Shown: positions 20,803 to 31,640, counted from the stretch's first letter. The stretch is DNA of 64,000 nucleotides from Tricholoma matsutake (GCA_026075535.2 AP026538.1:15136337-15200336), one strand, 5' to 3'. Numbers and translations are program-made. Notes: generated by a model from the letters alone, not told the origin.

Positions 20803-23800
20803 TTATTAATCGATCCTTAATTACTGGAAATGGTATTAACACACGCAAGCTGGTGCAACCTATAATGGTGTACAATATTGACGGAACAGTCAATCATGGA
20901 GGAACTATCAAGGAGGAGGTGACTATGGTACTAAAGTATCAGGAGCATCAGGAGCGAGCTGTATTCGAAGTGTGATCTTGGGAAAACCAATCTAATAATA
21001 GGATGTCCGTGGTTACGGAAGCATAATCCTGAAATTGATTGGAAAACTGGGAAAGTACAAATGACTCATTGTCCTAAGGAATGTAATGTGTATGGGAGGA
21101 AGATGAAGAAGGAAAAAAGGAAAAAGAAAGAGAAAGAACATCCGAGAAAGTATTCTGTTACGATGGAGGAAGTGGAGGATGAGGAAATGCCAAATGGGGA
21201 AGTTCCGATCATGATCAAGAAAGAAGAGCAGAAGCAAACCTTTAGAGCAATTCATGGAGGACAGTCATGGGACAAGAATATTGTGAAGGTGGAGAAGCCA
21301 GTGGAGGAATGGGTGCCAAAAGTGTATCACGAATATCTGTCAGTGTTTCAGAAGAAGGAGTCTGAGTGAATGCTGGTGCGGAAGCCATGGGATCATGCGA
21401 TTGAGATGAAGCCAGGGTTTGTGCCGAAGAAGTCAAAGGTATATCCATTATCTCCAATGGAACAAGAAGAAGTTGATGTGTTCCTGAAGGAGCAATTGCG
21501 CAAAGGATATATATGACTTTCGAAATCACCACAGACATCACCAATATTCTTCGTGCCAAAGAAAGACCAAAGGAAGAGGATGTGTACAGATTATAGGTAT
21601 CTGAATGAGTGGACAACAATGTACAAATAAAGAAAGGAGATGAGTGGAAGGCTGCATTTGCCATGCGTCGAGGATCCTTCGAGCCGCTTGTCATGTTTTT
21701 TGGGATGACTAATAGTCCCCCGACCTTTCAAAATATGATGAACAACATTTTCAAGGACATAATAGACAAAGGCATGGTAATAATATTTATTGACGACATT
21801 CTGATATTCACAGAGGATGAAGAGAATCATGAGGCGATAGTGCAGGAGGTGCTACAGAGGTTGGCAGAGAATGATCTATTTTTGAAACCAGAGAAGTGTG
21901 TGTTTGGGGCAAGCGAGATTGAGTTCCTAGGATTATTGATAGCCCCTGACGGAATCAAAATGGATCCGATCAAGGTACAGGCGATCACAGATTGGCCTGC
22001 ACCCACCTGTGTCAAGGAGGTTCAAGCCTTCTTGGGACTCGCAAATTATTATTGTCGCTTTGTGCACAATTTTTCTAAAATTGCCACACCCTTACATAAC
22101 CTTATGCGAAAGGGAGTAGTATGGAGGTGGGGAGAGCGGCAGCAGACAGTGTTTGAGGAGTTGAAGAGGAAGTTTGTGGAGGGACCAATATTAGCCCCAG
22201 TAGATTTCACACACCCTTTGCGAGTGGAATCCAATGCATCCGATTTTGCTACTGGAGCAGTATTATCAATGCTGTGCAAAGATGACAAATGGCATCCTTG
22301 TGCATACTTGTCAAAAGGGTTGAATGATGTGGAGAGGAATTATGATGTGCATGACAAAGAGATGTTGGGGATAATATGAGCATTGGAGGCGTGGAGGCAT
22401 TATTTGGAGGGATGTATGCATCAGATTGCAATCTGGATGGATTATCAAAATCTGCAATACTTCATGTCTGCTAAAAAGCTTAATTGCCGGCAAGCATGTT
22501 GGGCACTATTCCTATTGCGTTTCAATTTTCACTTCTTCCACAAAGCAGGAAGCTTAATGAGGAAAGCAGATGCATTATCCAGACATATCGATCATAAAAG
22601 GGGGGTGGAGGAGGACAATAAAAATGTTACCTTGCTCAAACCCGAATACTTTTGCATTTGTGCTATGTGTCAAGGGCATCTATTAATAGATAGCTTGGAA
22701 ACAGAAATGTTGTCTAAAATTAGACAATGTTCAGAAATGGACAATGAAGTAGTGGAAGCCGTGAAAGCTCTGAAGGGAGAGAAGAAAGGTAATATCAAAG
22801 GAGATGAATGGGCTGAGGAACAAGGGTTGGTGTTGTTTTGAGGAAAAGTGTATGTACCGAAGGATCAGGATTTGCGAAGGGAGATCGTCCAGTTACATCA
22901 TAATACGCTGACTGCTGGACACCCAGGAAGATGGAAGATGTTTGAATTAGTAATGAGAAATTATTGGTGGCCCAGAATTTCGAAGTATGTGTTGGGGTAT
23001 GTGGATGGATGTAATACATGCATGAGGGGAAAGAAATTTCCAGAGAAACCTCCATGAAAATTAATGCTGAACCCTATACCTAAAGCGCCATGGCGAGATA
23101 TATCTGTGGATTTTATTACCGGATTACCCGAGGCTCAAGGGCATGATGCAATATTTGTAGTATGCGACCACTTTACAAAGGAGGTCCATATTATTCCTAC
23201 TACTACAGAAACCTCATCATTGGGCTTGGCACGCCTCTATCTAAATCAGGTATAGCGGTTACATGGGTTACCCGATACTGTTATCTCCGATCCTGGACCA
23301 CAATTTGCTTCCATGTTTATGCGAGAACTAAACAACATATTGGGAATTCAAACTAAATTATCTACAGCATATCACCTGCAGACTGATGGGCAGACAGAGA
23401 GAATGAATCAGGAGTTGGAGCAGTACCTACATATGTTTGTCAACTACTGACAAACTGACTGGCCCGAATGGTTGGCAATTGCCAAATTTTCCCACAATAA
23501 CAAATTCCATTCGGCTACTCGTATGTCACCCTTTTTCGTGAATTATGGATATCATCCTCGCATGGGAGTAGAACCCAGAAGGGAAGTCAAAGTACAGTCG
23601 GTAGAAGACTTTGTATCTAAGATGCAAAAGGTACAAGAGGAAGCAGAGGCAGCATTGAAGAAAGCACGTGATGACATGATGCAACACGCGGATCGTACTC
23701 GAGCACGCGCTCCAGAGTACAAAGTTGGTGACTTGGTATGGCTAAGTACCAAGGACCTGAATATTCCATGACCTTCGAAGAAACTTACAGAGAAACAAGT

Positions 23801-24176
23801 TGGCCTATATGCGATCTCTAAAGTAATCTTGCCTAATGTGGTAGTGCTAAAATTACCCTGATCATTCAAGATTGATCCCGAGATTAATGTATCCCGCCTA
23901 TGCCCTTACTGCCCGCTTACTATCCCTGGCCAACAAACTACTCCGCAACCTCCAATAATAGTAGAAGGTGCTCCACAATACATAGTTGAAGAAATTCTAG
24001 ACTCACGTCTTTGACGGAACAAATTGGAGTTCTTAATAAAGTGGAAAAACTATACCGACGAAAATAATTTGTGGGAACCCGAAGAGAATTGTAAGCAAGC
24101 ACGTAATGCAATCACCCAATTCTTTAAACGTAATCCAAATGCTCCGTGTTGCATTGCGAGAATGGTGTATGAGGGG
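20803..24176 (+). pseudogene. Gypsy-2 pol: protease end, RT, RNase H, integrase, chromodomain
   Basis: RT includes KAAFAMRRGSFEPLVMFFGM, NSPPTFQNMMNNIF and FIDDILIFT (catalytic DD; normally YLDD). RNase H: VESNASDFATGAVLS, HDKEMLGII, DYQNLQYFM. Integrase: HHNTLTAGHPGRWK with CNTCMRGK zinc pair, [22 protein letters not shown] in a shifted frame, [17 protein letters not shown] and chromodomain follow (IVEEILDSRL; FLIKWKNYTDENNLWEPEEN). Stops occur at many sites. E1 enters after RMVYEG; the gene end, MKFWPYQNF, lies beyond it at 25690-25770. Confidence 0.88.
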
Positions 24177-25687
24177 TAGTGTTTTAAGGTCCGGTTCAGT
24201 CCAGTTTTTCGACCCCAAGATGGGCAACCAGTTGCAACTGGTGCCCAACTTAGGGCAACTGCAACCGAACCGACTAGGACCGGTCCTAGTCAGTTCGGTT
24301 GCCCTCGAAAAACTGGTTGCCACCGGTTTTTCCAGCAATTTTCAATACATATTTTAATTTTACTATATATTAAATACAACTAATTACAACACACCCTGCG
24401 AGCAGGTGCTTGCAGCGGTGGGGTGTTGCTAATAGAAAGAAAGAAAAAAAAAGAGCGAACAACACCTGTAAGGTGCATCTATCACAACGAAAGAAAGAAA
24501 AGAAAAAGAAAAAAGAACCCACAGACTCACGTTTGCAGTGAGAGCGGGGCGTCGTACGTTGTCCCGGGTATTCGTTATGGTCAGCCCCATTGTTCGTTGT
24601 CCCTGCATTGTCATTTGTCATCCTCATGTTGTCATCCATCATCCCCATGTTGTTGTCCCCATGCTGGCGTTCGTCGTCTCCTCCCTGTTGCCACGCTCCT
24701 GTTTGTGCTGTCATTGTTGTCTTCTCCCTGTCATCCTCCCTGTTCATGTTCTTGTTTGTTGTCCCCCCATGGTTGTCAGCACCTCCATCTACCCCTGCAA
24801 GCAGTGGCTTGCAGGCGGGCCGGTGGTGCTGTGATGTGGCAGCACGGTGGCATGGTGGTGCTGTGATGTGGCGGCGTGGTGGTGCTGTGACATGGCAGCG
24901 CGGCGGCATGTTGGTGCCACATTGTTGTGTCATTGTCATCGTCCAGAAACGGGACCCGTTGCCACCCTGCGAGCAGAGGCTCGCAGCGGTGACATAGGGC
25001 ATGGGTATGGTGAGGGCCCAGGTGCGTTGCGTCATGTCTAGGCGACGTCGTTTGCAAAAGAGACACTACAAAAAGAATTATTAGTAATTGAAATAAGATT
25101 AAACAAAAAAATCATACCCGACAGCCCAAACGATGCTGGTCGTTGTTTGGGCCATCTGCTTTGCATTCGTTTGTTGGCGGTGGTTTTGGGGCAGGTGGTG
25201 TGCATGTGTTGATGGTGGTGGGGGACGGATGGGATGGGAGTTGTGGGAGTTGTTTGTTGTCGTGGGAGTCATCTGGCAATGGTGCCACTTTTCTTTTTTT
25301 CAGGAGCACATGACCACATGGTCTGTGCACAGCCACAGGGTATATAAGTACCCACCAAATAACTACCCCGACTTGTCCCACTGCATGTAATTGTAGTTTA
25401 ATGTAGTGTAACCGTATGATAAATAGTTATGATTAGTACTTATGTTAGTTATAATTTCTTACTTCTAAGCAGGTATATAGTACATTGTATATACTGCGAG
25501 AAAACCGGTTGCAACCGATTGCAACCGGTTTTGTAACGGTTTTTAAATATTTTCAAAACAAGGCAACTGGCAACCGGACTCAGCTCAAAAGTAAGCAACC
25601 GCAACCGAAAAATGGACCGGACCGTGTGTCGGTTCAGTTCGGTCTTCAGTCTTTTCCCGGTCCTATGGACCGGACCTTTAAACACTA
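24177..25687. mobile_element. TIR element E1 (hAT-like ends) carrying the hairpin module
   Basis: Ends TAGTGTTTTAAGGTCC and GGACCTTTAAACACTA are inverted repeats. The 8-bp TSD ATGAGGGG lies at 24169-24176 and 25688-25695; removing E1 restores the gypsy-2 pol end (VYEGMKFW). GGTCC and CAACCGG motifs repeat at both ends. The middle has GCGAGCAG hairpins at about 24391, 24783 and 24965 and one GCCCAAACGATG hairpin/intron module. No transposase ORF. Confidence 0.9.
25066..25153 (-). other. Hairpin/intron module of E1
   Basis: The GCCCAAACGATG hairpin (25124-25153) is followed 6 nt later on the minus strand by GTATGA, seven T, TTACTAAT and a TTTGTAG acceptor (intron-like 25066-25117, 52 nt). It is the same module as in A, B and C although the element ends differ. 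Confidence 0.6.
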
Positions 25688-25781
25688 ATGAGGGGATGAA
25701 ATTCTGGCCTTACCAAAATTTCACAGAGGGGACAAACGTAATATTTTCTCACCTGGAAGTCGAGGCATAAAAGGGGGGTAA

Positions 25782-26182
25782 TGTTAGGAAACCACCCCAT
25801 TACCTAATAAAATTTCATTTTATTTTATTATGTTGAATTATGCTACATGATGCCAAATGACGCTACACTTTGATAGCATGAGAATTTTATTTCGCACACA
25901 TCAAAATGTACGTGCATGTATGAGTGCGTCGGTAACAACAATGTACAATATGTGTAACATAGTATATAAACCCTAAATATATGCCTAGGGGACCCCAGTT
26001 GTGTTCTCTTAGGTATTCCACCTACGTTTTCGGTGTGAAAGGCCTATCTCAACAAACTCACCTATTAATAACCCCTCGCATCAAAACCATCAATTTCCCC
26101 ATCACGAGCGTGGATCCCGCCCCCTTCTTGTAGAGAGAACCTGCACAGTCTTAGCTAGCAGATAGTGGGTGTCACCCTAACA
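25782..26182 (+). repeat. Gypsy-2 3' LTR (401 bp)
   Basis: Starts TGTTAGGAAACCACC directly after the AAAAGGGGGGTAA polypurine tract and ends GTCACCCTAACA. Pairs with 15736-16128. Confidence 0.9.
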
Positions 26183-28055
26183 GACGGAGCCACATCGTCA
26201 ACAAACAACAAAACCTTGCAATCACTACCATTCACCTACAGCCATGAAGAAGTACAGCAGCTTCTAGAAGATGCACAGCTCGAAGGTTGGCAAAGAGGAT
26301 TTGAAGAAGGATATGGAAAAGGGAAAAAAACAGGCCGAGAAGAAGGAAAATAGGGCGGTTATGCAGAAGGATACAGGGAAGGAAGTAAGAAGTGGGTAGA
26401 AGGCTACGAGGAAGGTCACAGTGCTGGATGGAAGATGGGAAAGGAGAAGGAAGAGGAGGCACAAAAGAAAGGTCAACGAGAAGGCTATGAACAAGGAACA
26501 CAGGATGGGAAGGACGAGGAACAACAGAAGTGGTTAGCGGAAGGACATGGACCTGGGCTATGTGCATTGGCACAACGATGCAACCAAGAGGCCAAAATGA
26601 ACAATGACAACAGCGAGTCAAAGGAGAGCACATGGAAGCACAGGTATGGGCACTGCATATTGGTAGAGGAAGGACATCTGAGGCTCATAACGGAGGTCAC
26701 GAAGGCTATCGTGTCAGAGGAGGCCAAACCAACCACCTGGAGCAACACTAGCACCCAGACCGAGGGCAGTACCACCATCGATGCTGACACCCAGACCAAT
26801 GCCACCACCACAGTCAATATTGACACCCAGACAACACCCACCACCACTACCACTGTTGATGCACACACCCAGACCGACATTGCCACCACCATTATCATCA
26901 ACACCCAGGCATTCCCTCACACTTGCGAGGCAGCAGTACAGGCCTACAACGACCACCAGGATCAGCTCCTAGCCCCAGAACTGAGCTCGGAAGGAGTCGA
27001 GCCCCCCCTACTGTCACAGATCAAGACGCCGCCAGCTCGTATGGAATCCAGAACCCAGACTGAGGATACTACCGCACCCACTGTAGATGTCAATACCCAG
27101 ATGGACACCATTGCCATCGCCATTGCCCTCACTGTCAACGTTGACACTCAGACAACCCCCACCAGTTCCACTGTCGCTGACGCCAGTGCTCAGACAACCT
27201 ATGAACAAGCCACCAACATCACGCAGACTGATCCATTGAATGTTGAATGTCCCCATCAGGCAAGGAAATAGCATGAGAGGAAGGATATAAGAGAGGGAAG
27301 AAAGAAGGGTTCGAAGCAGGAGTGGATGCAGGTCTTGACATGGGTGAGGAATGCAGAAGGAATAAGGAAAGGATAGAGTGGAACAAGTACCATGGGCCTG
27401 ATATCTGTGTATGGACGCAGGTAGAGAAGACCAATGAGGCAATGCAGACGGAACCCCCCTTGCTGATGGAGTTGAACACACAGACTGCCACACAGATGAA
27501 GCCCCTCAACGACGAATGTCCTTGTTTGACGGACCCGACTCCCCCAGTTACTGCAAGAGTTCCAGAGCTCTCGCTCTGCCCTTCTACATGATGAAACACC
27601 TGAACCCCCACTAACAGATCCTGTTGTTACCCAAGTACCTGCAACATTGACAACAATACCGCCCTGCACATCTTGACTGGGCAGAGGATGCTGAGTCAAT
27701 ACCCATCATCTATAAGCCACCATGAGATCTTTTGGCACTGCGCCCAAGTATTCCCTGCCCCTTTGCAACATTGCAACGACGTGCTCACCAATGCGCCATT
27801 GTCCATCAGAACTACCCATCACGTGCTCGTACCATCGATTGGAGTGCTGTTTATTCAAGACCCAATGTTGTTACATGCCAACATCCTTCTGGTATCACAC
27901 CTGGAAAGCCCATTGTCATGATTCCATCAGGTACCCAGCCTCAAACACCGGTTTCTCAGAATGTGGCAGTACCACAACTTGACTGGGATGGAGATCCTCG
28001 ACTAGTGGACTTAGGTCGTGCTCTTCGTGCATTGGGATGGGCACCTATGTGTTGA
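26183..28055 (+). pseudogene. DTQT-repeat ORF, 3' part
   Basis: Continues the 15446 frame. The first block is a GYxxG-type repeat (FEEGYGKGKKTGREEGK, GYAEGYREGSKK, GYEEGHSAGWKMG, GYEQGTQDGK) with one stop near 26353. The second block has about ten DTQT/TQT units (IDADTQTNATT, NIDTQTTPTT, DAHTQTDIATT, VNTQMDTIA, VDTQTTPTSS). After frame changes a conserved-looking end follows (IDWSAVYSRPNV, LDWDGDPRLVDLGRALRALGW) to a stop near 28055. I do not know its function. The unit spacing suggests an extended, low-complexity protein. Confidence 0.55.
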
Positions 28056-28190
28056 GTCTCTTTTTGTTATAATTCTTTTGTTTTTGGCATTGCATTGCTA
28101 CATTATTTTTATACCTATTGTTTTGTTTTCTTTGTTTGTTTGTTTTCTTTCTGAGGCGACGGGGACGTCACCACTTGGGAGATGGGCAGA
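28056..28190. other. AT-rich spacer, no gene seen
   Basis: T-rich segment (TTTTGTTTTCTTTGTTTG) followed by GAGGCGACGGGGACGTCACC. It leads into the duplicated leader; no feature is supported. Confidence 0.4.
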
Positions 28191-28316
28191 TGGAGTAGTG
28201 GGTTTGGGCAGTCACGTGATCAGGTAGTCAGTAATCACCTGCATGTTGTAGTCATGGACAGGCAATCCCAGTGGCAGCCTCGACCATTGCTATAGGAGAC
28301 ACCTCCAGCATCTCCA
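28191..28316 (+). repeat. Leader segment, copy 2 of the inverted duplication
   Basis: Reverse complement of 14638-14763 with few changes. It abuts the forward half of the split LTR with TAG at the junction. Confidence 0.8.
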
Positions 28317-28769
28317 GTAGAACTTCAGATGGAGACTAGAGGTTGAGTTGAATGGAGTTCAGACTCTTAGAGAACTGAGGTTGGAGTAGAAGGAGGTTTA
28401 GATTGGCAGGATAAAGTTGAGTCTATGTTGATATATGAACTGAGGAATACAAGGCAAAACTAACTAAGCTTAAATACTGTAGTCTGGAATAAATGCAGAA
28501 CAGAAATGAAGACTGTGGCAGTGTCTTGACTGCATAGATAAATTACCTAGCGGGAGCCGCACAGGAATCTGTAGTCGAATTTGCAATAGAGACGGCAGCC
28601 TTGGGAAGGCAGCCGTGGGTGCTGTACAAGGCAGCCTGGTGCACAGCAGTGTGGGCAGTGCAAGGCAGCTGGGAACAAAATTGGGAGGCATAGACAAATG
28701 TCAGGTTCGACGTGCGGGAAAGGGTTGGATGGATGCTGGTTCCGATTGGGTGAGGAACAGTTCTTGACA
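28317..28769 (-). repeat. Forward half of the gypsy-1 5' LTR
   Basis: Matches 6795-7242 from GAACTTCAGAGGGAGACTAG to CAGTTCTTGACA and is followed by the TSD CCCGC. Its missing part is at 14764-15022. Confidence 0.85.
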
Positions 28770-28841
28770 CCCGCGAGCAGCTGCTCACAGCAGTGGTTCT
28801 GAGTGCTCGTCATTGTTATCGTCAGCAGTACTAGATAATAC

Positions 28842-28922
28842 CTAAAAAAGTTTGTTAGTAACAAAAACAAGAAAAAAAACCTACCAATGGCCCAAGAGAC
28901 ATCAAATGACATCTCTTGGGTC
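28842..28922 (-). other. Hairpin/intron module A right 1
   Basis: Imperfect GGCCCAAGAGACATC stem (28889-28922), then minus-strand GTAGGT, eight T, a perfect TACTAAC branch motif and TTTTTTAG (intron-like 28842-28884, 43 nt). Confidence 0.6.
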
Positions 28923-29189
28923 TTTTCTTTGTTTGCTTTGCCTTCCTTTCATTGTTTCCCACTCGTCCCCTCGTCATTCCATCTCCCTGTCCCAGTCATC
29001 TCCAGTCACCTCGTTGCATTGTTGTTCTGTTTGGCCAAGTCGGCATCGCCGTTGTCTTGCCATTTTGCAGTTGTACCCATTCCCACTCTGCAAGCAGTTG
29101 CTTGCAGCGGTGGTTCTGGGTCCTAGGGTGGTGGCTGTGTCAGCCATTGTGGTTTTGAGGCTGCAGTGTCGTTATAACATAGATAAAAC

Positions 29190-29289
29190 CTATCATTAAG
29201 GAAATTTCAGTTAGTTAAACAAAACAACAAAAATCATGTAAAAAAACACTTACAAGTGAGCCCCAACAACAATGCAGTTGTTTGGGCTC
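29190..29289 (-). other. Hairpin/intron module A right 2
   Basis: GAGCCCCAACAAC stem with one mismatch (29258-29289), then minus-strand GTAAGT, seven T, TTAACTAAC and a GATAG acceptor (intron-like 29190-29253, 64 nt). Confidence 0.55.
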
Positions 29290-29423
29290 ATTCCCGTTCT
29301 TGGTTATTGGGGTAGGAGGTAAGGAGGAGGCGGCGCCGTTGCCAGCATTGTTGATGATGCGGCTGTGTTGATTTGTCATCACAGCCGGGGTGGTACATAG
29401 AGAGATATAACTACTTACCTGTA

Positions 29424-29508
29424 ATGATGCTTTAGTCTAACTGTTATATTGCTGACTTAATTGTACTTTATCATGTGACTATGAGGGTTCAATCCCTGTG
29501 GTAGCCAC
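29424..29508 (+). promoter_or_regulatory. tRNA-like sequence, outward facing (A right)
   Basis: Box A-like TTTAGTCTAACTG (29431-29443) and a perfect palindromic-type box B GGGTTCAATCCC (29485-29496), about 42 nt apart. Points to the right TIR of A. Confidence 0.65.
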
Positions 29509-29699
29509 AGATTTTTCAGTCAATTATATAAGCAACTCAGACGCTTGGACAGTCTGAGGACTCAGCTCGGACTCAGCTTGGACTGGACATTTAGTTTGGC
29601 AGGACTTTCAGCCAAAGAAGTCCAAGCAAAGTCTGAGCAAAGTCCAAGTGTCCAAGAGGAGTCTGCTCAGATTGGGGGGGGGGGAGTGTAAAGACCTCA

Positions 29700-30845
29700 T
29701 TTTATGCAGTTTACCATTGTATAATAGATCAGTAATTTCATCAAGTACTAATTCTATAAACTCTTGTCTTAATGCACCAGAAGCACCCCCTGTAATTTTC
29801 TGAGGATGAAATGGCTGTGTTATTAATGTGCCAGCTGCAGTTGCACCTCTTGATAATGCAGTATAGTAAGATTGATGAGAATGATTTTCATTGAGATTTA
29901 CTAGACAGTAAGGTCTTGGGATGAATAATCAGTCATAGCAAAATTTGGAAGTGCTTCAACCTGGGTTCTAGAAATATTATACTTAGAATCATCAGGCAAT
30001 GAACAGCAAATTGGTGATGTGGTTTTATACAATGGTACAACATTTTTTTTTTTTTTTTCTGGAAGACCATCAAACTGAATACTAGATGGAGGATTAGTTA
30101 ATTTAACAAAAAGTGTTTCTAGTATTTGTTGACCATGTGAACCAGTAGATGAAAACCAGTCATATACAGTAGCTTCCTGTCCTTTTGTGATGCAAAGTTC
30201 TGTTGCACCATTAAAGCAAATCATAACAGGCAAACCTTTACACAAGGACAATCTACCAGGTATGTGCCTGTCTGTTGTACTGTGTGGATGATTCCACAGC
30301 ACCTGTTGCAAGTTATCAGGTAACTTATCATATTTGTGTACTTGAATTCCCTTGGACTTGGTTTTTCTAGGGGACACTTTTGTTATATGGTCATCTGAGT
30401 AAAAGTGTGTTAACTTCTGTACTGTTTCAGCAGCAAAACATTCAGAGCCTAGTCTGTAAATTTCATCCTTGTGAACATTCAGTGCAGTAATTATGGATAC
30501 ATTTCTGAATTCAAGATCACATATTGATTTATGTCCAGGAATATTAGAGATTGCAGAAATGAAATGTCAGCAGGTGTACAAGCCTTGTATCTCATATTTT
30601 CTAGTGCTGTACGAAACTTGGCATCTTCAGGTGTCTGGCTATTTTGTCTCAGATTTTTCCAAAGGATGACTACTGTAGTTACCTGATGCCATAGAGCTTT
30701 GCTCACAGCTTCTTCTTGAGATCTTTGCTTTGAAGCAATAGCACCAATTGTATGACTATACAAAGAGGAGTTTTTACCCCCAACTACAGGTGGCAATTGT
30801 GCAAAGTCACCAGCAAATACAATACTTAATCCTCCAAATGGTAGG
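29700..30845 (-). pseudogene. Pif1-like (Helitron-type) helicase, middle part
   Basis: Read on the minus strand: LPFGGLSIVFAGDFAQLPPVVGG (Walker B and motif III region of Pif1/RecD helicases; about 30845-30780), a variable block with CTPADISFLQSL, PGRLSLCKGLPVMICFNGATELCITKGQEATV, and motif VI YTALSRGATAAGTLI near 29850. It ends NGKLHKM at the element A boundary and continues at 5480. Frames are broken between 30377 and 30491, and an A run at 30040 encodes KKKKK. The N-terminal Walker A part is missing: an AT-rich insert starts at 30846. Confidence 0.82.
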
Positions 30846-31085
30846 GCTGCACACCATCCATATTATGGTCACAGCTGTACAACGCACGGTATGTTGATGG
30901 ATACAGTTGACCATATACCATCCATATATTTAATTTCCATAATCTCTGATAGTACAGTACAGGTACTAATATGGCCATATTATGGCTGATGGAAATATAA
31001 TTATGTACAAAATTGAATATAATGGTCCTGCAGTACTATAGCCAATGATGCAGTGCAGCTGTGGACTGAGTGCATGCAAGATGAA
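30846..31085. other. AT-rich insert with internal inverted repeats, unclassified
   Basis: About 240 bp between the helicase and the hAT fragment. CCATCCATATTATGG, GACCATATACCATCCATAT and GGCCATATTATGGCTGATGG are partly self-complementary. CTGCACACC at the left and GCAGTGCAGCTGTGG at the right may be degenerate ends. No TSD could be assigned. Confidence 0.4.
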
Positions 31086-31640
31086 GCTTCTTTTTAACTG
31101 GCATTAGTACTTTGATTGTTTCAGGCCGAAGACTTGCCTGTTGCAATGAGATTGTGTCATGACCTCCCAAAAAAACCCACTCAACAGCCACAGCAGATCC
31201 TAAGAAGCGACATTAGCCACAAAACCTTTGGGAGTAACACAGTATGGCACCAGGTATGCAAAGAATGTCACAAGCAAGCCAAAACAAGTTGGAGAATTGA
31301 GCATGATGGCCCATCCACCAATGGATTGGATTGCAAGTGTTGAAATCCTCTTGAGGAAGCTTGAAGAACTCATCAAGTTCACTGGTGGCTGCCTTTGCCT
31401 TCTGCTGAAAGTGTGACATAAAGTTTTTCTGAGGTGAGTAAGGGGCCAAAGCATTTACTGATGGACCACTTGGGATCCATTGTTTGCGATGGTGTGGAGT
31501 GTTTTTCAGTGTAGTGGGTCTCATAGTAGTCATACAGATTTGTCTTTGATGATTCAAGATATTTGGCAAGTGAGTTATCACCTGCATAATCAACCTTCAT
31601 TCCTTCATAAAAAATGTGAGGATCAAGCACTATAACAATG
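31086..31640 (-). pseudogene. hAT-family transposase, C-terminal fragment
   Basis: Minus strand: DPHIFYEGMKVDYAGDNSLA, ATSELDEFFKLPQEDFNTC, PIHWWMGHHAQFSNLFWLA, then CIPG. A 51-nt intron (31200-31250, GTGCCA...CTTAG) joins this to SAVAVEWVFLGGHDTISL and ASLRPETIKVLMPVKKKLHL. This is the hAT C-terminal dimerisation region (WW motif, GSxVAVERxFS-like). One frame change occurs near 31590. The upstream catalytic part is missing, cut by the LTR at 31698. hAT transposases make 8-bp TSDs, the size seen for the small TIR elements here. Confidence 0.82.

Larger units (their letters stand above)
15736..26182 (+). mobile_element. Gypsy-2: Ty3/gypsy element hosting B and E1
   Basis: LTRs start TGTTAGGAAACC and end CCCTAACA. 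The flanking 5-mers GACAG (15731-15735) and GACGG (26183-26187) look like a TSD with one change. Gag, protease, RT, RNase H, integrase and a chromodomain-like end follow in plus orientation, with AAAAGGGGGGTAA as polypurine tract before the 3' LTR. The leader 16129-16617 holds no gene. Many stops make it non-autonomous. Confidence 0.88.
6537..28769 (-). mobile_element. Gypsy-1: Ty3/gypsy element with an inverted 5' section and nested inserts
   Basis: The element is bounded by TGTTAAG...CTTGACA termini (plus-strand view) and the 5-bp TSD CCCGC (6532-6536 and 28770-28774). The minus strand carries gag, protease, RT, RNase H, integrase and chromodomain at 14541-8400, with a polypurine tract (CTAAGGGGGAAATAC) next to the 3' LTR. 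The 5' section (about 14764-28317) is inverted: the 5' LTR is split into a reversed piece (14764-15022) and a forward piece (28317-28769). It hosts a solo LTR, E2 and the whole of gypsy-2. Confidence 0.85.
28775..29699. mobile_element. TIR element A, right arm
   Basis: Begins inside a GCGAGCAG hairpin cut by gypsy-1 (CCCGC|GAGCAGCTGCTC). It carries another such hairpin near 29086, two hairpin/intron modules, an outward tRNA-like sequence, subterminal TCCAAG/CTTGGA and TCCGAG iterons (29548-29665) and the end GGGGAGTGTAAAGACCTCA before TSD TTTTATGC. Confidence 0.85.
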
